In this document: in pieces, positions 33,444 through 47,100 of the stretch
Layout: every line of letters starts with the position of its first letter
Numbering within the stretch: the stretch's first letter is position 1
DNA from: Triops longicaudatus
Lineage: Eukaryota > Arthropoda > Branchiopoda > Notostraca > Triopsidae
Length of the DNA: 64,000 bases
Assembly: GCA_022885665.1 (NCBI GenBank)
Contig: JAGQDJ010000009.1
Span: forward strand, 124,001-188,000
Reading direction: 5' to 3'
Translations under genes and position numbers: made by a program
The notes under the pieces: generated by a model
The model's input: only the letters and a program-made list of their open reading frames with translations
Database searches by the model: none
Told to the model about the DNA's origin: nothing

Positions 33444-36400
33444 CTACTGGTACACTTTCATGGGCCACAGTGTGGGATTGTTAACAGGATACCAGGTCGA
33501 GGAGAGATGGGCTTCCAATCGTGCCAATTTGGCTTCACTAGACGAGCCTCCGCTGGTCATGACGGAATTTGGTGGCCAGCAAGCCATGGCGGCAGGTTCG
33601 TTCTTGAGAACGGCGGCACTGCGTTTACGGCTGCTTCTTCGGTTCGGTGCTTGTTGGCTGCATTCCGCTGCACTGGCTGCCTTCGTTTGTTGTTGCGATA
33701 ATTCCGACATTTTGACTAAGGCCGGTAAAGCAGCCGAGCTCCACTCCTGTTGTTGCTTCAGCATTTGCTGCTGGTGGTGATAGAAGTTGGTGGCGGCCGT
33801 GGCAGGCGGAATGGCACTCGAGAGGCCTTTTCCTGGCGAGGAGCCCACGGGAGGACTCCAGTGACTCCAATTAGGTTTCCCATTTAAGGCCGATGGATGG
33901 AATGCTGCGGGCGGCATGGGCATATAATGAGGATTGACGACACTGCTGGACGTTGACGCCGATGACGTCGTCGACGCCACCGCTCCGCTCCCATTATTGG
34001 CTTCCAATTTGCGTGCGGCTTGCAGCGTGGTCGATAACCGCTGCTGCTGCTGCTGGAGGCAGGCTGGGCAACCACAGCGTCCATTGCCTTCTTGCAGCGG
34101 GACTGCAAAACGTAATCAACGACACATTAATAGAATTGGCTCTTTCGTAGGAGAATACAACTTCCAAAAACGCGCACAGCGCTAACTGATCAATAATACA
34201 CACAAAAAACGCAGGAGTTTTGTCCTAAACCCACCGAAAATATGAAACAAAGGCGCTGACGTCATAGAACCTTGCTATAGGCCAGCATAGTAACGCGAAT
34301 CTCCTTGAACGAAAATTATGCACAAAGAAGCCTGTGGATCGATTATGTAAACTCCCCCAAGGCATAGAAGACCTGCAACTTTTCCAGAGCGGCTTATGAA
34401 TGCACACGAGAACTCGTGGCGGGACTTAACGAATACGAAAGAGGGGGAGCAAATGATCCAATTTAGCGTCTGTATACCCTCAATTCTGCGGTTGTTTGCG
34501 ACAGGCGGGTCACCCACCCCCTAAGCGAAATTGGCTGTGTTTTTCTCATATTCTTTTCATGCGGTTGAAAGTTCAAGCATACGGGGAGAGGGGTTATCAG
34601 GCTGCCTAACAAACCCTGATAACGCATTGACTCGAAAGTTGCGGGAAAGTAACTTATTGCTACGGACGTTGATTCGAAATTCCAGGTTGTCAAGCTACAA
34701 TAAAAACAATGTCGTTTATTGTATACCTGTACGTTACATCCTACTTCCTGACTTGCCTCAAGTGATGACCTATTCTTCCGCTTGCCAACAATACCATTTC
34801 TTCCCTTGGCCAAATGGAAAATTCAGTGCCCCAGTATATCACATGCGTCAGATACGAGTCGTTTCTTCTTCGTAAACCAATGCGTGCTTTTACAATACTG
34901 CAGAATTACGCAAGCTCTGAATACAATCCCATACTTGCACATATTCTTGTCAAAAGGAAACCCAAACAATAACTCCACACCCCCTCATACACACACACTG
35001 TTTCCGTTTCCTTTCCCTAACGCACTCAATCTAATCTGCAAACCCCAGCTGTCACTGTTTCAAACATCCCAACCGTCTCACGGACCCCAATACTCTAAAA
35101 AAAAGTGTTAAGAAGATTGACAGTACTCGTTCAATTCTCCATACCGACAAAAAAACCTCCCTATCTGTCTCACTGGAAAATGTTGCTCCGTCAAGACGAT
35201 AAAATCCCTTTTCGCATGGGCACAACGCCAAAATGGCACAAATTTCCTTCACGCAAAAGAAAACATCCATCTTAAAAAGCTGGCCGCGACTTTGCTCCCC
35301 AAAGAGCCCCCGAAGGGAGAAAAGCTATATATATGTATCTATATAACTTGCATAATACATCGCGTGTGTCTGGCACGCAAAGACTTCCTGCCCATGACTC
35401 CCTCTCCTCCCACCCTTCTCCTTCCTCTTTATTACGTATTCGCTCTTTCCTACCACGGCACCCGGCAATAAAATTACCTCAAGTGCAGCTTCATTTATTT
35501 ACTCATCTCTCAAAAGGGGAAAAACTGACACACAGTTCGCCTTCAAACTGTCATAACCAAATCTCTTCATTGCAGCAATTTTCTTGTAAAAAAGATTACC
35601 ATAGAAAGCGTGCGTCACTGATATATCGCATGTTGGGTCAGAAAACAATTACCTAAATAACGATCCCGTTATTTACATGATGCTAATCGACGCTCAAATT
35701 TCTCTCTTCCCGTCCTTGCATACAACCATGTCTTGCAATGTAGGAAGAGCTAAAATTGTTCAGCCGGTATTGAGTCGACCGGCTGCGTATGTGTGGCGCA
35801 CAAATGCAGTGCTTTTAACAGCGAGTCCAGCTGTGCCTTTGGAAATGCATACATGTTCTCCTATGAATGCCCTGTTCCATCTACGTTCCATCTCTCCTAC
35901 ACGAATGGCACATGAGGATTCTAAATCATACCAAAGCTTCCCTCATCTTCGGGCCACAACGTGAATACGCATCTGATTGTAAAGCAAAAGCAATAAGCAA
36001 TCATATTGGAGGACACAACAGGCCAACGCACTAAACCCAGCCCTGTCGTACATTTTCCTCCCATTGATTTTTCCTACAGACTCCTTGACGCAAACCCCAT
36101 AAGAACTTTGTCCTCGTCGTGCAGCTGCGCTCCAGGCTTTCGCACCGACGTAATTAATGAACCGAGTTACCTAAGCTGGCCAGTCCCCGAAGACTGCTCA
36201 ACGAAAACTAAAGAAAGAACGGTCTAAGGATTATTTTTTACTCCAAAGCCACAAAATGCAACCACTTAAAATACCTGCTTTCACGAACTTAATTCACCAC
36301 TGAACCAAATTTTGATTTTCTTAAATTTTAATTAAGAAAAATAAATCGACGGAGTGAAAAGCGCTAATTCTCTTTCATCGGATAAAATTCGTCAAGTTCA

Positions 36401-38127
36401 ATGGAATTTCAAATACGTCCCTTCCAAATGGCACAGACCCTAAGGTTACGTGTTTTACTGCCTGATTCCACGAACCACACAGCGGATAAAAAATAGGACA
36501 AAAATACCCTTCAGAAATCGATCGGAATGGATTTGGGTTATTACTCTTATCGGGACCTCAACGTTTCACTGGCAGTGCCAGGGAACGAGAGAATAAAACC
36601 AGGGGAAGAAAGTGTTTTCTTACCCAAGTTTGAAGCGGGTGCTGTGACACCGACCGGGAATCCTTGTTGCAAAAGCCGTTGCGTTTGACTGGCAACATTC
36701 AACTGCTGTTGTTTCGCTTTGGCTGCAGAATTCCGGGTCCACTGTTGTTGTTGAGGCTGACTTGCGTTACTGCTACCACTACGATAATCCAGACTTTGTC
36801 GTGCCCTTGACGTGGAGTGCGACGTCGAGGACGCCGAAGACGTTGGGTACAGAGGTGGTGGTCGGAGCAAAGTTGGCGTGGGTGGTAAGGGAATACTGGG
36901 CCGCGGTGCCAGCATCAACAAAGGTTGAGCACCAGGTGGAGGTCGCACGACCCTCGGCAAGTCATATTCCACGCTGCAGTCCACGGACAGTCCCACTGAG
37001 TAATCTTTCTTGGGGTCTAGTGCTAAAGGTCGACTATTACTGTGACTCGCGTTCATCCGATTACTCAACGGTGGGTAGTAGCTCGTGAGCAGCGCCCAAG
37101 ATGCCGCAGCAGGGGAAGAAGGCAATGACGGCACGGTGGACTCTTTGGTAACACCACTACCAGCAGCTGCAGCCGCTTTTAACCCTGTTTTGCAATTTGT
37201 GTTGCTAATGCTGGCATTGGCAGGGTTGGTAGGCCCATTACTGCCCATGGCTTCATCAGCCAGCAACAATTCACTGCCCAAACGCGGGCAGTTGGGGTCG
37301 CGTTCTTGCAACGGTCTCCGGAATAGCGCATCTTGCTGATTGACTGCGGTGGCCGAAGAGAACGAGTGGTGCGAGGCCATGGCCGGGTTGGAAGAATTGA
37401 CTGCGGATCCGTTTTTCGGCCTACTGTGGCAGCATAAGAGGCACTGTTGTTGCTGCTGGTGGTGTGGCTGGGGATGATGGTGCTCGGCATGTAACTGTGT
37501 GTGAGATTGATTGTTGGGAGTAGGGACTAAGGCTGGGGTAGGGGGTAACGAGTTGCTGGCGAGGCCGGATTCGGGCCACACGGGCCATCGAACGTTGCCA
37601 GTCCTGTTTTTCTCCACCAAATGAGCCGCAGAGCGTTTCTTGGGGTTCACTTGTTGTTGCTGCTGCTGGTCGAGTTTGGCAGCTACCACGTTGAGTGCGT
37701 AGCTAGGAGGTCCCTTGGAGTTGTTATGGTGACTGTTATTAGTAGGAAATCCGTACAAGTTGAGATTATTGGAATTGTTGTTGCTGGTTTTGAAGAATAA
37801 AGTTTCCACAGAGATTGGTGGCACTGGGAACTGACTGTTGTTGCTGCCGAGCACGGTAGTGAGGGCTCCGTTGTTGCCCATATTGTATTTGCCGGTGGCA
37901 GACGACGAACTCGTGTTGTTATTCCTTGGGCAAGTTTGGTGTAATCCACGGGCACAGTTAATGTCACAGGGCCACTGAGAGATCCGGCCACCTGGGAACT
38001 CAAAACCGGGCATTTCTCCTGCAAAAGAGAGCGAATGCACTTGGGATGCTGAGACAGATGCCGAATGCGAGGAATTTACACTACTAAAACCCGCTGCCGT
38101 GGCAGGGTAAGCGCACACTGTCGACAT
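33444..38127 (-). CDS. Large Ser/Asn/Gln/Pro-rich protein, probable regulator (720 residues)
   Basis: Two coding exons, 38127-36624 and 34102-33444, joined in phase over a 2521-base intron (donor TTGG|GTAAGA, acceptor CGTTTTGCAG). The start ATG (MSTVCAYPATAAGF) is the first in frame; an acceptor-like GCATTTCTCAG lies 9 bases before it, so 5' exons probably exist. Low-complexity blocks include polyQ at 154-159, 224-228 and about 518-522, Asn-rich 114-137, Ala 318-322 and Pro-rich 397-427. Cysteines cluster at 54/58/66, 229-233 (CLLCC) and 511-516 (CGCPAC). A KKRSAAHL...RWP motif near 163-181 recurs as RKRSAAVL...CWP near 660-677. A conserved-looking core is SVDCSVEYDLPRVVRPPPGA (381-400). There is no signal peptide or membrane segment. 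I do not recognise the family; an intracellular, perhaps nuclear, adaptor or transcription regulator is inferred from composition only. No other coding gene overlaps it. Confidence 0.88.
34103..36623 (-). other. Intron of the low-complexity protein gene
   Basis: GT-AG intron of 2.5 kb, far longer than the ~60-base introns of the ribonuclease gene. Open frames of about 95-115 codons occur on both strands but no exon with good sites in phase was seen. It could hold regulatory DNA or an alternative exon. Confidence 0.8.
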
Positions 38128-41100
38128 CTTGTTGGGCTGAGAAATGCTCCCAAAAACCGCAAATATGATCGCAATCCACCACACATTCACTAGCTAAATG
38201 CGAGGACTTTCCAAGCGTTATCCTTTGTAAAGATGTATTCCAAGAAATGGGTTTATTTCGACGGAAGAGGAGGCTTTTTCGGGTTGTACAAATCCGGGCC
38301 TCCAAACACTTTAACTTTGTTTTGGGCTTTACAATCCTTCGAGCGAACTTTTCAAACGATGTTCCACGTACGAGAGCCAGCGCCCGACTGAACGCAGGAC
38401 AGAGCAGCGCTCCGCTATCGCCAGGCCGAACCGAGCCAGGTTCCCTTGCTTGCCGCCTCAAGCTTGGTTAGGTCTGTCCTAGTAACGCTTGTAACAGACT
38501 TGGGATATGGCAATGGAAAGCACACGCTGTCTTCCTGAATGAATGATTCTTGACCACATAATGCTTTGGCTACTTTCCTCCATACAGAAAACCACACAAT
38601 TGATGATTATCTCCCCAGCTTGGGCAATATATTTGTGCGGAGGCCCTTGATTACAGTTCTCGTCTCGTAGACAGACAAAGCCTTGGGATTCAAGCGGGGA
38701 AAATATGAAAATAAACCATTGGGAATCAGAAATAGAAATGACATGTTTAAATTATCAATCGCTCACACCTTTTCTCACCTTTGGGTCGCAGAAGGGAACA
38801 AAGCCAAGCCTGATGTAAGTCTTTCACTTGACAGATAAGACTAGCCCAAATTTTATCCCCGGCTGTGTATAATTGTTGGGTCAGTTTTTAGAACTCCACA
38901 AAGTCGAGTCAGACGACCAAGACGAAGACCAGTTTGCTTTTCCTCCCTTAAACCTGATAGCCCCAAAAGAAAAAGAATGTGTTACCAAAGAACGAAGAAA
39001 GAATGGGTGCTATTGTTTCCTCCCGAAACTCGGGACTTTCAGACACAACAGAGCATTGTGCACGTCCACGATGCCTTGTGTCTTGACAAACATCCTTAGA
39101 ACCCAACTTGTTTTTCAGGCAATGTTTCATTTATTTATTTATTATTAGCAATTCGACTCAATGGGAAAAACCAAAACGCTCATACTGGTCATTAGATTAA
39201 CCACGTTTCTTTTCTGTGACAACTTTCCTACATGTCTCGGTTTTAGAAAAGTCTTTCAAAGGAAGTTAGCTGTCGTTTCGCCTTCACTGTTTTCGTAATT
39301 AGGACTTTCGAACAAGAGCGTTTCACAGAAGGGCCCACAAAGAAGCAAACCAAGGGGGTTTTCGGGATGAGAGGAATAAAGGCGCAAAAGGAAGGGAAGA
39401 AGGAAGAAAGACGAATTTCTGTCTGTGCATGATATAATGGTTCTGCCATGTCTATGGCTGCTGGGGGGCGGAAAAGGCTCGAATGCGACTTGCGAGACAG
39501 AAAAGGCCTGCAATGCGCAATTTGCTCGTGACAGAAAATCGTTACTTTTGTGTTTGCTAAAAAAAAACTACGTGTTTTCTGAGTATGCTGGGAATAACGT
39601 CTCTTAGGACGATGACAACGTCAATGTTTTCAAGCAGTAGCAATCATCCCCGTCCAAAACTCTCCAACTGTTACCGAGACGCTAAAAAGCTATTTTTCCG
39701 GCCAAACAGCGGACGCCAGGATTTCCATCCACGAAATGGGATCGGCGAAAAGTATCTTACATTTTATCTGCCTGAAAGGAAACTTAGCAAGACGTCCTTA
39801 TCGGGCGTCAATAATGAAATCGGTTTTTGCGCCGCTAAGGATAACGTAGTCAATTACCAGGTTAAAACTTGTGCACGGTTACTTCTCCGGAATGGAAATC
39901 GAAAAGCATCCTCCCCTGCCATCCACATGTGTGTGTCTGCTGCTTTGGCGACTTGTCAAAAGGATAATTTGATGGTTTTGAGTCTATCCAAAAATGTGTT
40001 TGCTATGCTGCATAAGCAAGATGGAAAACGTCTTATGAAAGGCGTGCTACAATAATGGCTTTTCTTTCCCGTTTTTTTTTCCTTGCCTCTTTTTCCCCAT
40101 CGTATTTTTACACATATTGCTTCCACGTTATGTGTACATAGACCGTTGTATGCACATGGTCCAAAAAACCGCGCCCTTCTCGCTTTGCCCTTTTCGTAAC
40201 CTTAATGATGTTTTTCTCACTTGTATAGCCTGCACCGAAGTTTCTTGCAAGTCGAAGCTGTTAAGAGTTGACTTGCAAAATACATAATAATCCAACTTAG
40301 GCGCTTCTTGGATGATGGATGACTTGCGGTTGGCGTTGCATTAGCTATAAGCTTCCCCTGAAATAAAAAAGAAATACGAAAAAATACTTGCAAACAAAAC
40401 AGTTTGAATACTTGCGAAATTATCCAACGGGTTACTCAACTCTGCAACTTATTTTCAAGTAAGCCCGAGCTTAATTTCGGGAATGCCAGCTCCGGACCTT
40501 TTTTGCTTCGCTTTCATACTTTATATTTGAAAGACTCTCCCATTCGTCATTGAGTCTACGTTGGGCTCATTGATAATGCAGAATACAGTTTTCCGAGAAC
40601 GTAGGGGAGCCGCGGGGAGGCTAAGAGGAGAGGTTGATGGGTAAGACTAATATCGTCTACGCTATTTGAGCTGCAGTACACATACAAGACGCCCTATGTA
40701 ATAATAAACGCAGCGGAAAGTACGATGTTCTCAGCAAAAATCTCTCCCGTGCTGCTGATAAACCCCCGAAAACTTTTCGTCGAAAAGGTTCACGTTCGCT
40801 TTAGGGAAAAAAAGACAAGCATCAAACTAGTGAGTGACTGGACTATGACTAGTGGCTCATCAGGGCAAAGTATCTTCGCTCCCCACTAATCTCTATATTC
40901 TTTAAGGGGCAAGTTTTTTGGCTCACGGCCTAAAACGCCAGACCAGGGATGTCAGTATGCGCCAAGGCGAAGGAATAATGACCATGCACAGCCTGTTTTT
41001 ACTTTACTTTGTGTGAAACCTCATGCACATCACCTACCCGAACTCCAAAGTTGTTTGGAATACCGCCCTAAATGCCTTTCGCCTCTCTTTTTTCCCTTTT

Positions 41101-44100
41101 CGGTTGTACAGGCTATATCTATCAGTTACGGAAAAGAACGTTTTTAATGACTCAGTCCATCAAGCCAGTTAATTTTCGTCCATCCTTCTTATCCGAGCCG
41201 ATTACTTTGAAGGTCTAAATGATTCCCATAAGCGCTATTCTATTTTAAATGAGAATAGACGTTCCTCGAAAAAAGGACATTGAAAAAAAAGGAGCGGGGA
41301 AGGGAGACCGGAGAGTGGATCTATTGCATCTCACGCTTGGTAGAACAAGACTCCCAATTGCTTCCATCCATCCATCCATCTCGCTCGTTTCCTTTCCTTG
41401 CGTTCTTGTTCGCTTTATATAGTCAATGGCCCAGAACAATTGACTTGCAAGTGTTGTGTTAGATTCCAAGTTTTGGACTTGCATGCTAATTTCCTTGCTG
41501 TGAATATTTCGGCCTTTTTTTGTGCCTCGAACCCCGAATCCAATCTCAACTCGCTTCTTCTCAATACAAATACGGGATCTTCCGCTGCTATAAACAAGTT
41601 TTCCTTCGGCTTTTTTTATTTCTCTTTGAGTATGCGAATTAAACCTTGAATGTAAGCAATCCCCCCCCTGCCCGTAGAAAGAACTTGTTTGGGGGCTTAT
41701 CATATACAAAAAAGTTGGAAGGGAATTTCGCTTGCTTGGCAAAAGCAGCATCTCCCCCAGCATCCCAAAGGCAAATAAAGTCAGTTACTGTTGACCATGA
41801 ACCATTAGACAAGGAAAAGGGCTCGTTCCTGACAAGAAGCAGGCCTAATAAACAGAGAAACTGAAGACTTCCCGTCGAAGTTTCTGACCATCCGCTGTGC
41901 CTGCCTCTCTTTCCTCTCCCCAATTTTCTCCAGCATTCAACGGATAGCTTTCAAGTGGGCAATCAAGCGCTGCTATGCAGCCAACTCTATACATACACAA
42001 CGCAGAGGCTTTTATAGACAGCGCCTCCTTCTGTTAGCAAACAAAAAGGAAGGCAACACATATTGCGCTCCTAAAACTGACTCGATTGCGAGTACCAGGA
42101 AACCCTTGTACTGTTTCTCCTCTTCGTTACTCGGCTCTGGCAACCGTTGTTTAGAGAGGTAAGACAAGCGTAGTTCAATTAGTCCTGCAACACACACTCG
42201 CATAGGCACACCGAGTAAGAATCCAACAAAGGACAAACGAGCTGGCTACGGTCAGCGTGTAATGAGATTGGTGGCTCGTGGGCAGGAAATGAAAAGCCAA
42301 TACCCGCCGAACTATAGCAAGCCAGGGCCCCAAAAGCTTGGTTGATCTTCTATTGCGAGTCCCTTGAGGGATTCATGGCCCCTTCTTTTGTGTTTCTCCA
42401 AATTTTCCACGTTCATCATTCTATTAAATCTGATTCCAACTATTGATTCTACACGAAAGGAATCGTTGCCAGAACCGCCACGTTCGAATAAGGAAAACGA
42501 CCCCAACTCCCCAGTTTTTTTATGAAGCGTAGATAAAGAGCCAAGTATTACTGATACCGTACACTTAAAAAAGCTACCAACTTATCTGTAATTTACTTTA
42601 AGCGAAACAATGTGCAAGGTTGGGAAATGCTAGTCGACACGTTTTTTTTTTTTTGTTCAGGAAAGCCTGCTGAGATTAATATTAATTATAAAAAGGGGAA
42701 AGCGGGGGAGAGGAGAAAGATAAGAACAGAATGAGGCTCAACCACAAGGCAAAAAGGAACTGGATATCCTTTTAAGAATCTTATTAAGCAAGTTGTGCTA
42801 CGGGCAGGGGTCTCTGGAGGGGAAGGGGGAGGTTAACCAGTGAATAATTACGCAAAACCGCACAGATTTCCAATGCCGGAAATAGAGTCGTGAACACTGC
42901 AAAGCGGGAAGCAGCCAGGAAACCGCATCGACCGAAAAGTTGATATATTACAATGTCTTTTATACAACGAATAATGCTCAAGCTTATAGACTTTACACCG
43001 CCTTCTCTTTGCTATAAGAAAATATTCCTAAAAAAGGCAGACCAAAAAATATCTGGGCCAGATTGGACTTCCATGTACTGCATTTTTCAGTGTACAGTAG
43101 TAACACTTATTTTGCAGCATTTTCTCATTTTTCTCCCAGGAGGCATTTTTCACAATTACCTTGTCTATTCTACAATGGGACCTCGTCATTTCTAAAATGG
43201 AATGCATTTTGATTGAAAAGCTAGGAAATAAAAAGAAAAGCTTTTCAATGGTGTAATATCAATCTGTTGTCTTTCTTTACAGAGTAGCAACAGAGTATTT
43301 CAAGGGAAAAAGTGGCAGGAAATCTAATAACCGAAAGCCGATGGGACTCCATAATTAGTTTTCCATAAGGCAAGTGATGCACGTTTGGGGGTGAGAAAGC
43401 CCAGCTTGGCAAGAAAAGGGCAAGGCGAGCCTTCTAACCGCTTTGGGCTTTGAATGTTATGAAGGGGATCAAGTCCACACAAGTGCCAGTCAAGTTTGAA
43501 GGCTTTTCCATAACTTTGAGCCAAGCTAGCCAACGCCTTGCTTGGCCCAACATCTCCATCTCTGGTACAGTCACCCCCCTTCCATTCATTGACTCTTTAA
43601 AAGTGCCAAGTACCATTAACGGACTTAAACAAATCAAGGGTCACACCTGGTGCGATGGAACTGCATGATTCAAGCCACAGAATCATGAAAAATAGCTTTT
43701 CAGTACATTCCTCATTCATTTTTACCCTGAAAGTCATTTAACACAACATCTGAAGCTTTACAGAAGGGGGGTGAGGAGTGTATATAAAAGAAACTATGAA
43801 GCAGAAAAAAGTGCAGTATGCTACAGATTCTTGCCAGAATTGTGGAACATGCTGAAAAGCGTGAATGCCCCGAAAAGGCTCTTGACCAAGCTATCAGCCG
43901 TTGAACACGAAAGGGTCCCTTTTTTACACTTATTTTGGCAAAGGCTCAGGTGAAATTTAGAAACCTCCGTCATGATTCATGAATTATGGCTTGAAGCTTC
44001 CAAGACCGCGCCCCTGACTTGCTTTGCCAATGCGTCGAACGTGCATCTTCCGCCAGTAAAAGGACTAATGGTTCTTTCCTTTCTTCAATTTTTTTTTCCC

Positions 44101-47100
44101 CCGGCCATGGTATTATCCGCTCAGAAAAGTGAACCAAGCCTCACTTCCTCGTGTGGGCAACTTAATGACTACTGCTACCGTAGTAGGATTCGTGGGTGGG
44201 TGGCTCGTTTCCTGAAAAGAAGCCCTGTATGCAAAAAGCATCGAGTTCCTATGTATGACCTGGCATGACATCGGACAATACCAAGTCTCTTTTGGTAGGG
44301 GCTTTTGCTCCTAAAAGGTTCTTGTTCAAGGATCATATCAGGTCAAACACAGATGTCTTATCTCTCTCTTCCTTCTTTTGGAGTTTCTTTGAGCTTACAC
44401 AGTGCAATTCCGAGGAAATGTCAAAATGTCAAACAAGAACCATGGAGCCAATAGCGCTCACAGCCAAACTCTTCAAAACAGCTTGCAAACGGCCTGCCAG
44501 ATGAAGTCCCAGGCGTTACGAGAAAATCTGGTTTTCCAGGGGGGTAGGGTTTTACGGTCCATTCTCGAGTCACACGAAAAAAACTCACACTTGGTAAGAA
44601 GTAACGAGGGACAAGGAAAATTATAAGCATGGGAATGGTAATCTCATCCGCATGGTGGGGTCGCGAGTCATCTTATACATCTTAGCATAGCTTTCGCAGT
44701 TCCGTTTAGAGCCCCCTCCCCAACAGCCCTTCCTTGGCTTCACGTTGGTCGGAAAAAGTGGAGAAGATGACAATGCAATGACAACTCTATGCAAATGAAT
44801 CCCTGGAGCCATGTGCCTAGGCGGACTGCAGAAAGGCAACACACATCAACAATCCCTAGCCAGTTTTGTCAGCACACAACTTTTCCCAGGATGTGTAATG
44901 AAGGAACTTTTTTTTCTTTACTTAAGCGGCATTCATCCCACAAAGATGCTAATAGTTAACAGTTTGCAAGGAACGCCACCATCATACCACTATGGCCTTT
45001 GTGTCAACCCAAACCAGCACCCCTCCACCTACCACGATCAGCAATGTCTTGTGTCACAAAGCCACATTCTTTCCATCCCCACCCCTGCAAGGAAAAATAA
45101 CACTGTTATAAAATTTCCATAGCAGTGATAGAGCTTCATCCTTTTATTATGACGCTTCCCTTTTGATGTATGGCCGGGGACTGTAGCCTTCCTTTCACCT
45201 AAACGAATTATTTGGTAACTTTTTTAGGCTTCTTAACATCCTAGCTACGTGTTTCCAGGAAATCCTCTCGTTAGGAACATGGAAATAGTACGGCTTAAAA
45301 ACAGACAAAGCACAGTGCAGTACAGTTGTGCGATCCAGCTGTGCCTAATGGTTGTTTGGATAATGAGAATATTCGTATAATTGTAATAATAAACGAATAA
45401 ACCCCTGTCAGAATGTCAGAACAAAGGTACATTAATACGCCGAACAAAAGCGAGAATTACATTCAGCATCCTGTTTGAATCTTCGCAAAGTTCCAACTTA
45501 CACAGTCGAGTTCATTTATGTAAGTTAGGCTTCATTTAGCGCCACGATGTCAGAGTTGGCTCGTATGTCGACATCTACGTCGTTTCTGGGCGGAAAACTG
45601 AACGTCGTAGAGATATTGAAGTTTGTACGGGTACTGTGTACACATACGGCGAACGAACAAGCAAGACAAAGGCCAAAAGTGCCATGCTGTCCATTTCCGT
45701 TCAACAAAGAAGAACGAGGGAGAGACCACCAACGTTCTACATATATACGTCAAGTTCTTTTAGGAATGAAAAGGCAAAGACTAAACAGCCCTGCGTTTAG
45801 CTAGCAAATGTTATTTCACAGAAAGTCTTGTCCCCTTTTGCCTCATGTTAGAACTACAAAAGGCTTTTTAATTGAAAAGCAAGCATTCTCACGAGGCTCC
45901 TACGGGCGTGCACGATAAATAGTCGCCCATCTTAGGTATCCCTCCCCTAAAAAGGCTTGAGCAAATTAAATGTCGAGTGACACGACAATACGTCATTTAT
46001 AAAGGTTTTCATGTGTTCAGCTCAAGAAGCTGAGTCATTACAGCTACGGCAACCAACGTTCTGCGTGCAGCCGTTGCTGAACCAGAGAAAATCGAACATT
46101 TCGCCGAGACATCTTGCGGTGATCACTTTTTCTCCATGCTTCCTTGTGTAACTCAGCTGGGAGCGTCTCTTCCTTTTTTTATAGTTGAGAAATGCGAACT
46201 TTTTGCGCCTGATATGTTTAGCAGGCTTGTAAGCGCAGAGAAGGCGGGTGAGAATAGCTGCACTTTCTTTCTTCTTAGAGCTCTTAGGAACTGGAATGAC
46301 GGTTTCGCGTTGGTATGCAACACATCAAGATCCGATAAGCATGGGGGGCGGGGGTATCGAATATTTTTTAAAAGGGGCGAAGGCAGCAGCTATAGCACCA
46401 AGGGTTCATTACATGCAATGCCAAACAGACGAGCTTTCAAAGCTGAACGTTTTGAGACGTTTTTATGGATACGAAAGACTTCGTTTTGTGCTCCACCAAG
46501 CCTCACTTCGGTCCCCTAGGAGAGAATGGAACGTTTCTGGTTTCGTTCGGGGGTTTTCTTCAGCAGGCAGACAACAATTGCCAGAATTGCGCTTTGGCGC
46601 GACAAAGAAAGCCTGGCAGTCATCGAGAAGGTACGTAGGACGGACAAACTACGTGCAAATATCCGGCGTTACGAAATCGAAAAGGTTTTGATCGCGAGGA
46701 AACCAAGCATCCTGTTTCATTGATGGGCTCTGCAATAACCCAGCCCCATTAATAATAGCCGAAAAAAAACAGGGCAACTTTTATTTTTCGCTGGGTTGCA
46801 ACAGCTGGGCTGTTCCTGAGCGACAAAGTAGAGCGTTGAAAGCGCTAAAAGCACAAGTTGAAAGAATTATACTGGAAATGCAGCAAGGCGAGAATGCTGA
46901 CAAACCGTATGGCTCGTATTGTGAATAATTACTAGTGCGCAGTGAGACTTTGCGCGGAAACCGGAACCTGTGAATGATTGACCAAAAGAGCTGCCTTCCA
47001 GCATTTAACAACATGTTTCAAGCTTCATGCCTTTTTCCACATTTCCACGATAGTTCTCCATGCTGCTCCATTCTTAATACACAACAATGCTTTTTACTTC

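Noticed and set aside
38128..38190. N-terminal extension of the 720-residue protein (VWWIAIIFAVFGSISQ), which looks like a signal peptide
   Set aside because: This frame has no ATG upstream of 38127; it begins at GTG. A good splice acceptor (GCATTTCTCAG) sits just before the true ATG, so the stretch is probably intron.
39585..40055. 156-codon plus-strand open frame
   Set aside because: Frames of this length are expected about once or twice by chance in 64 kb at this stop density; there are no supporting signals or motifs.
46136..46691. Two overlapping plus-strand frames of 127 and 147 codons
   Set aside because: Different phases overlap, composition is random-like, and no gene signals were found.
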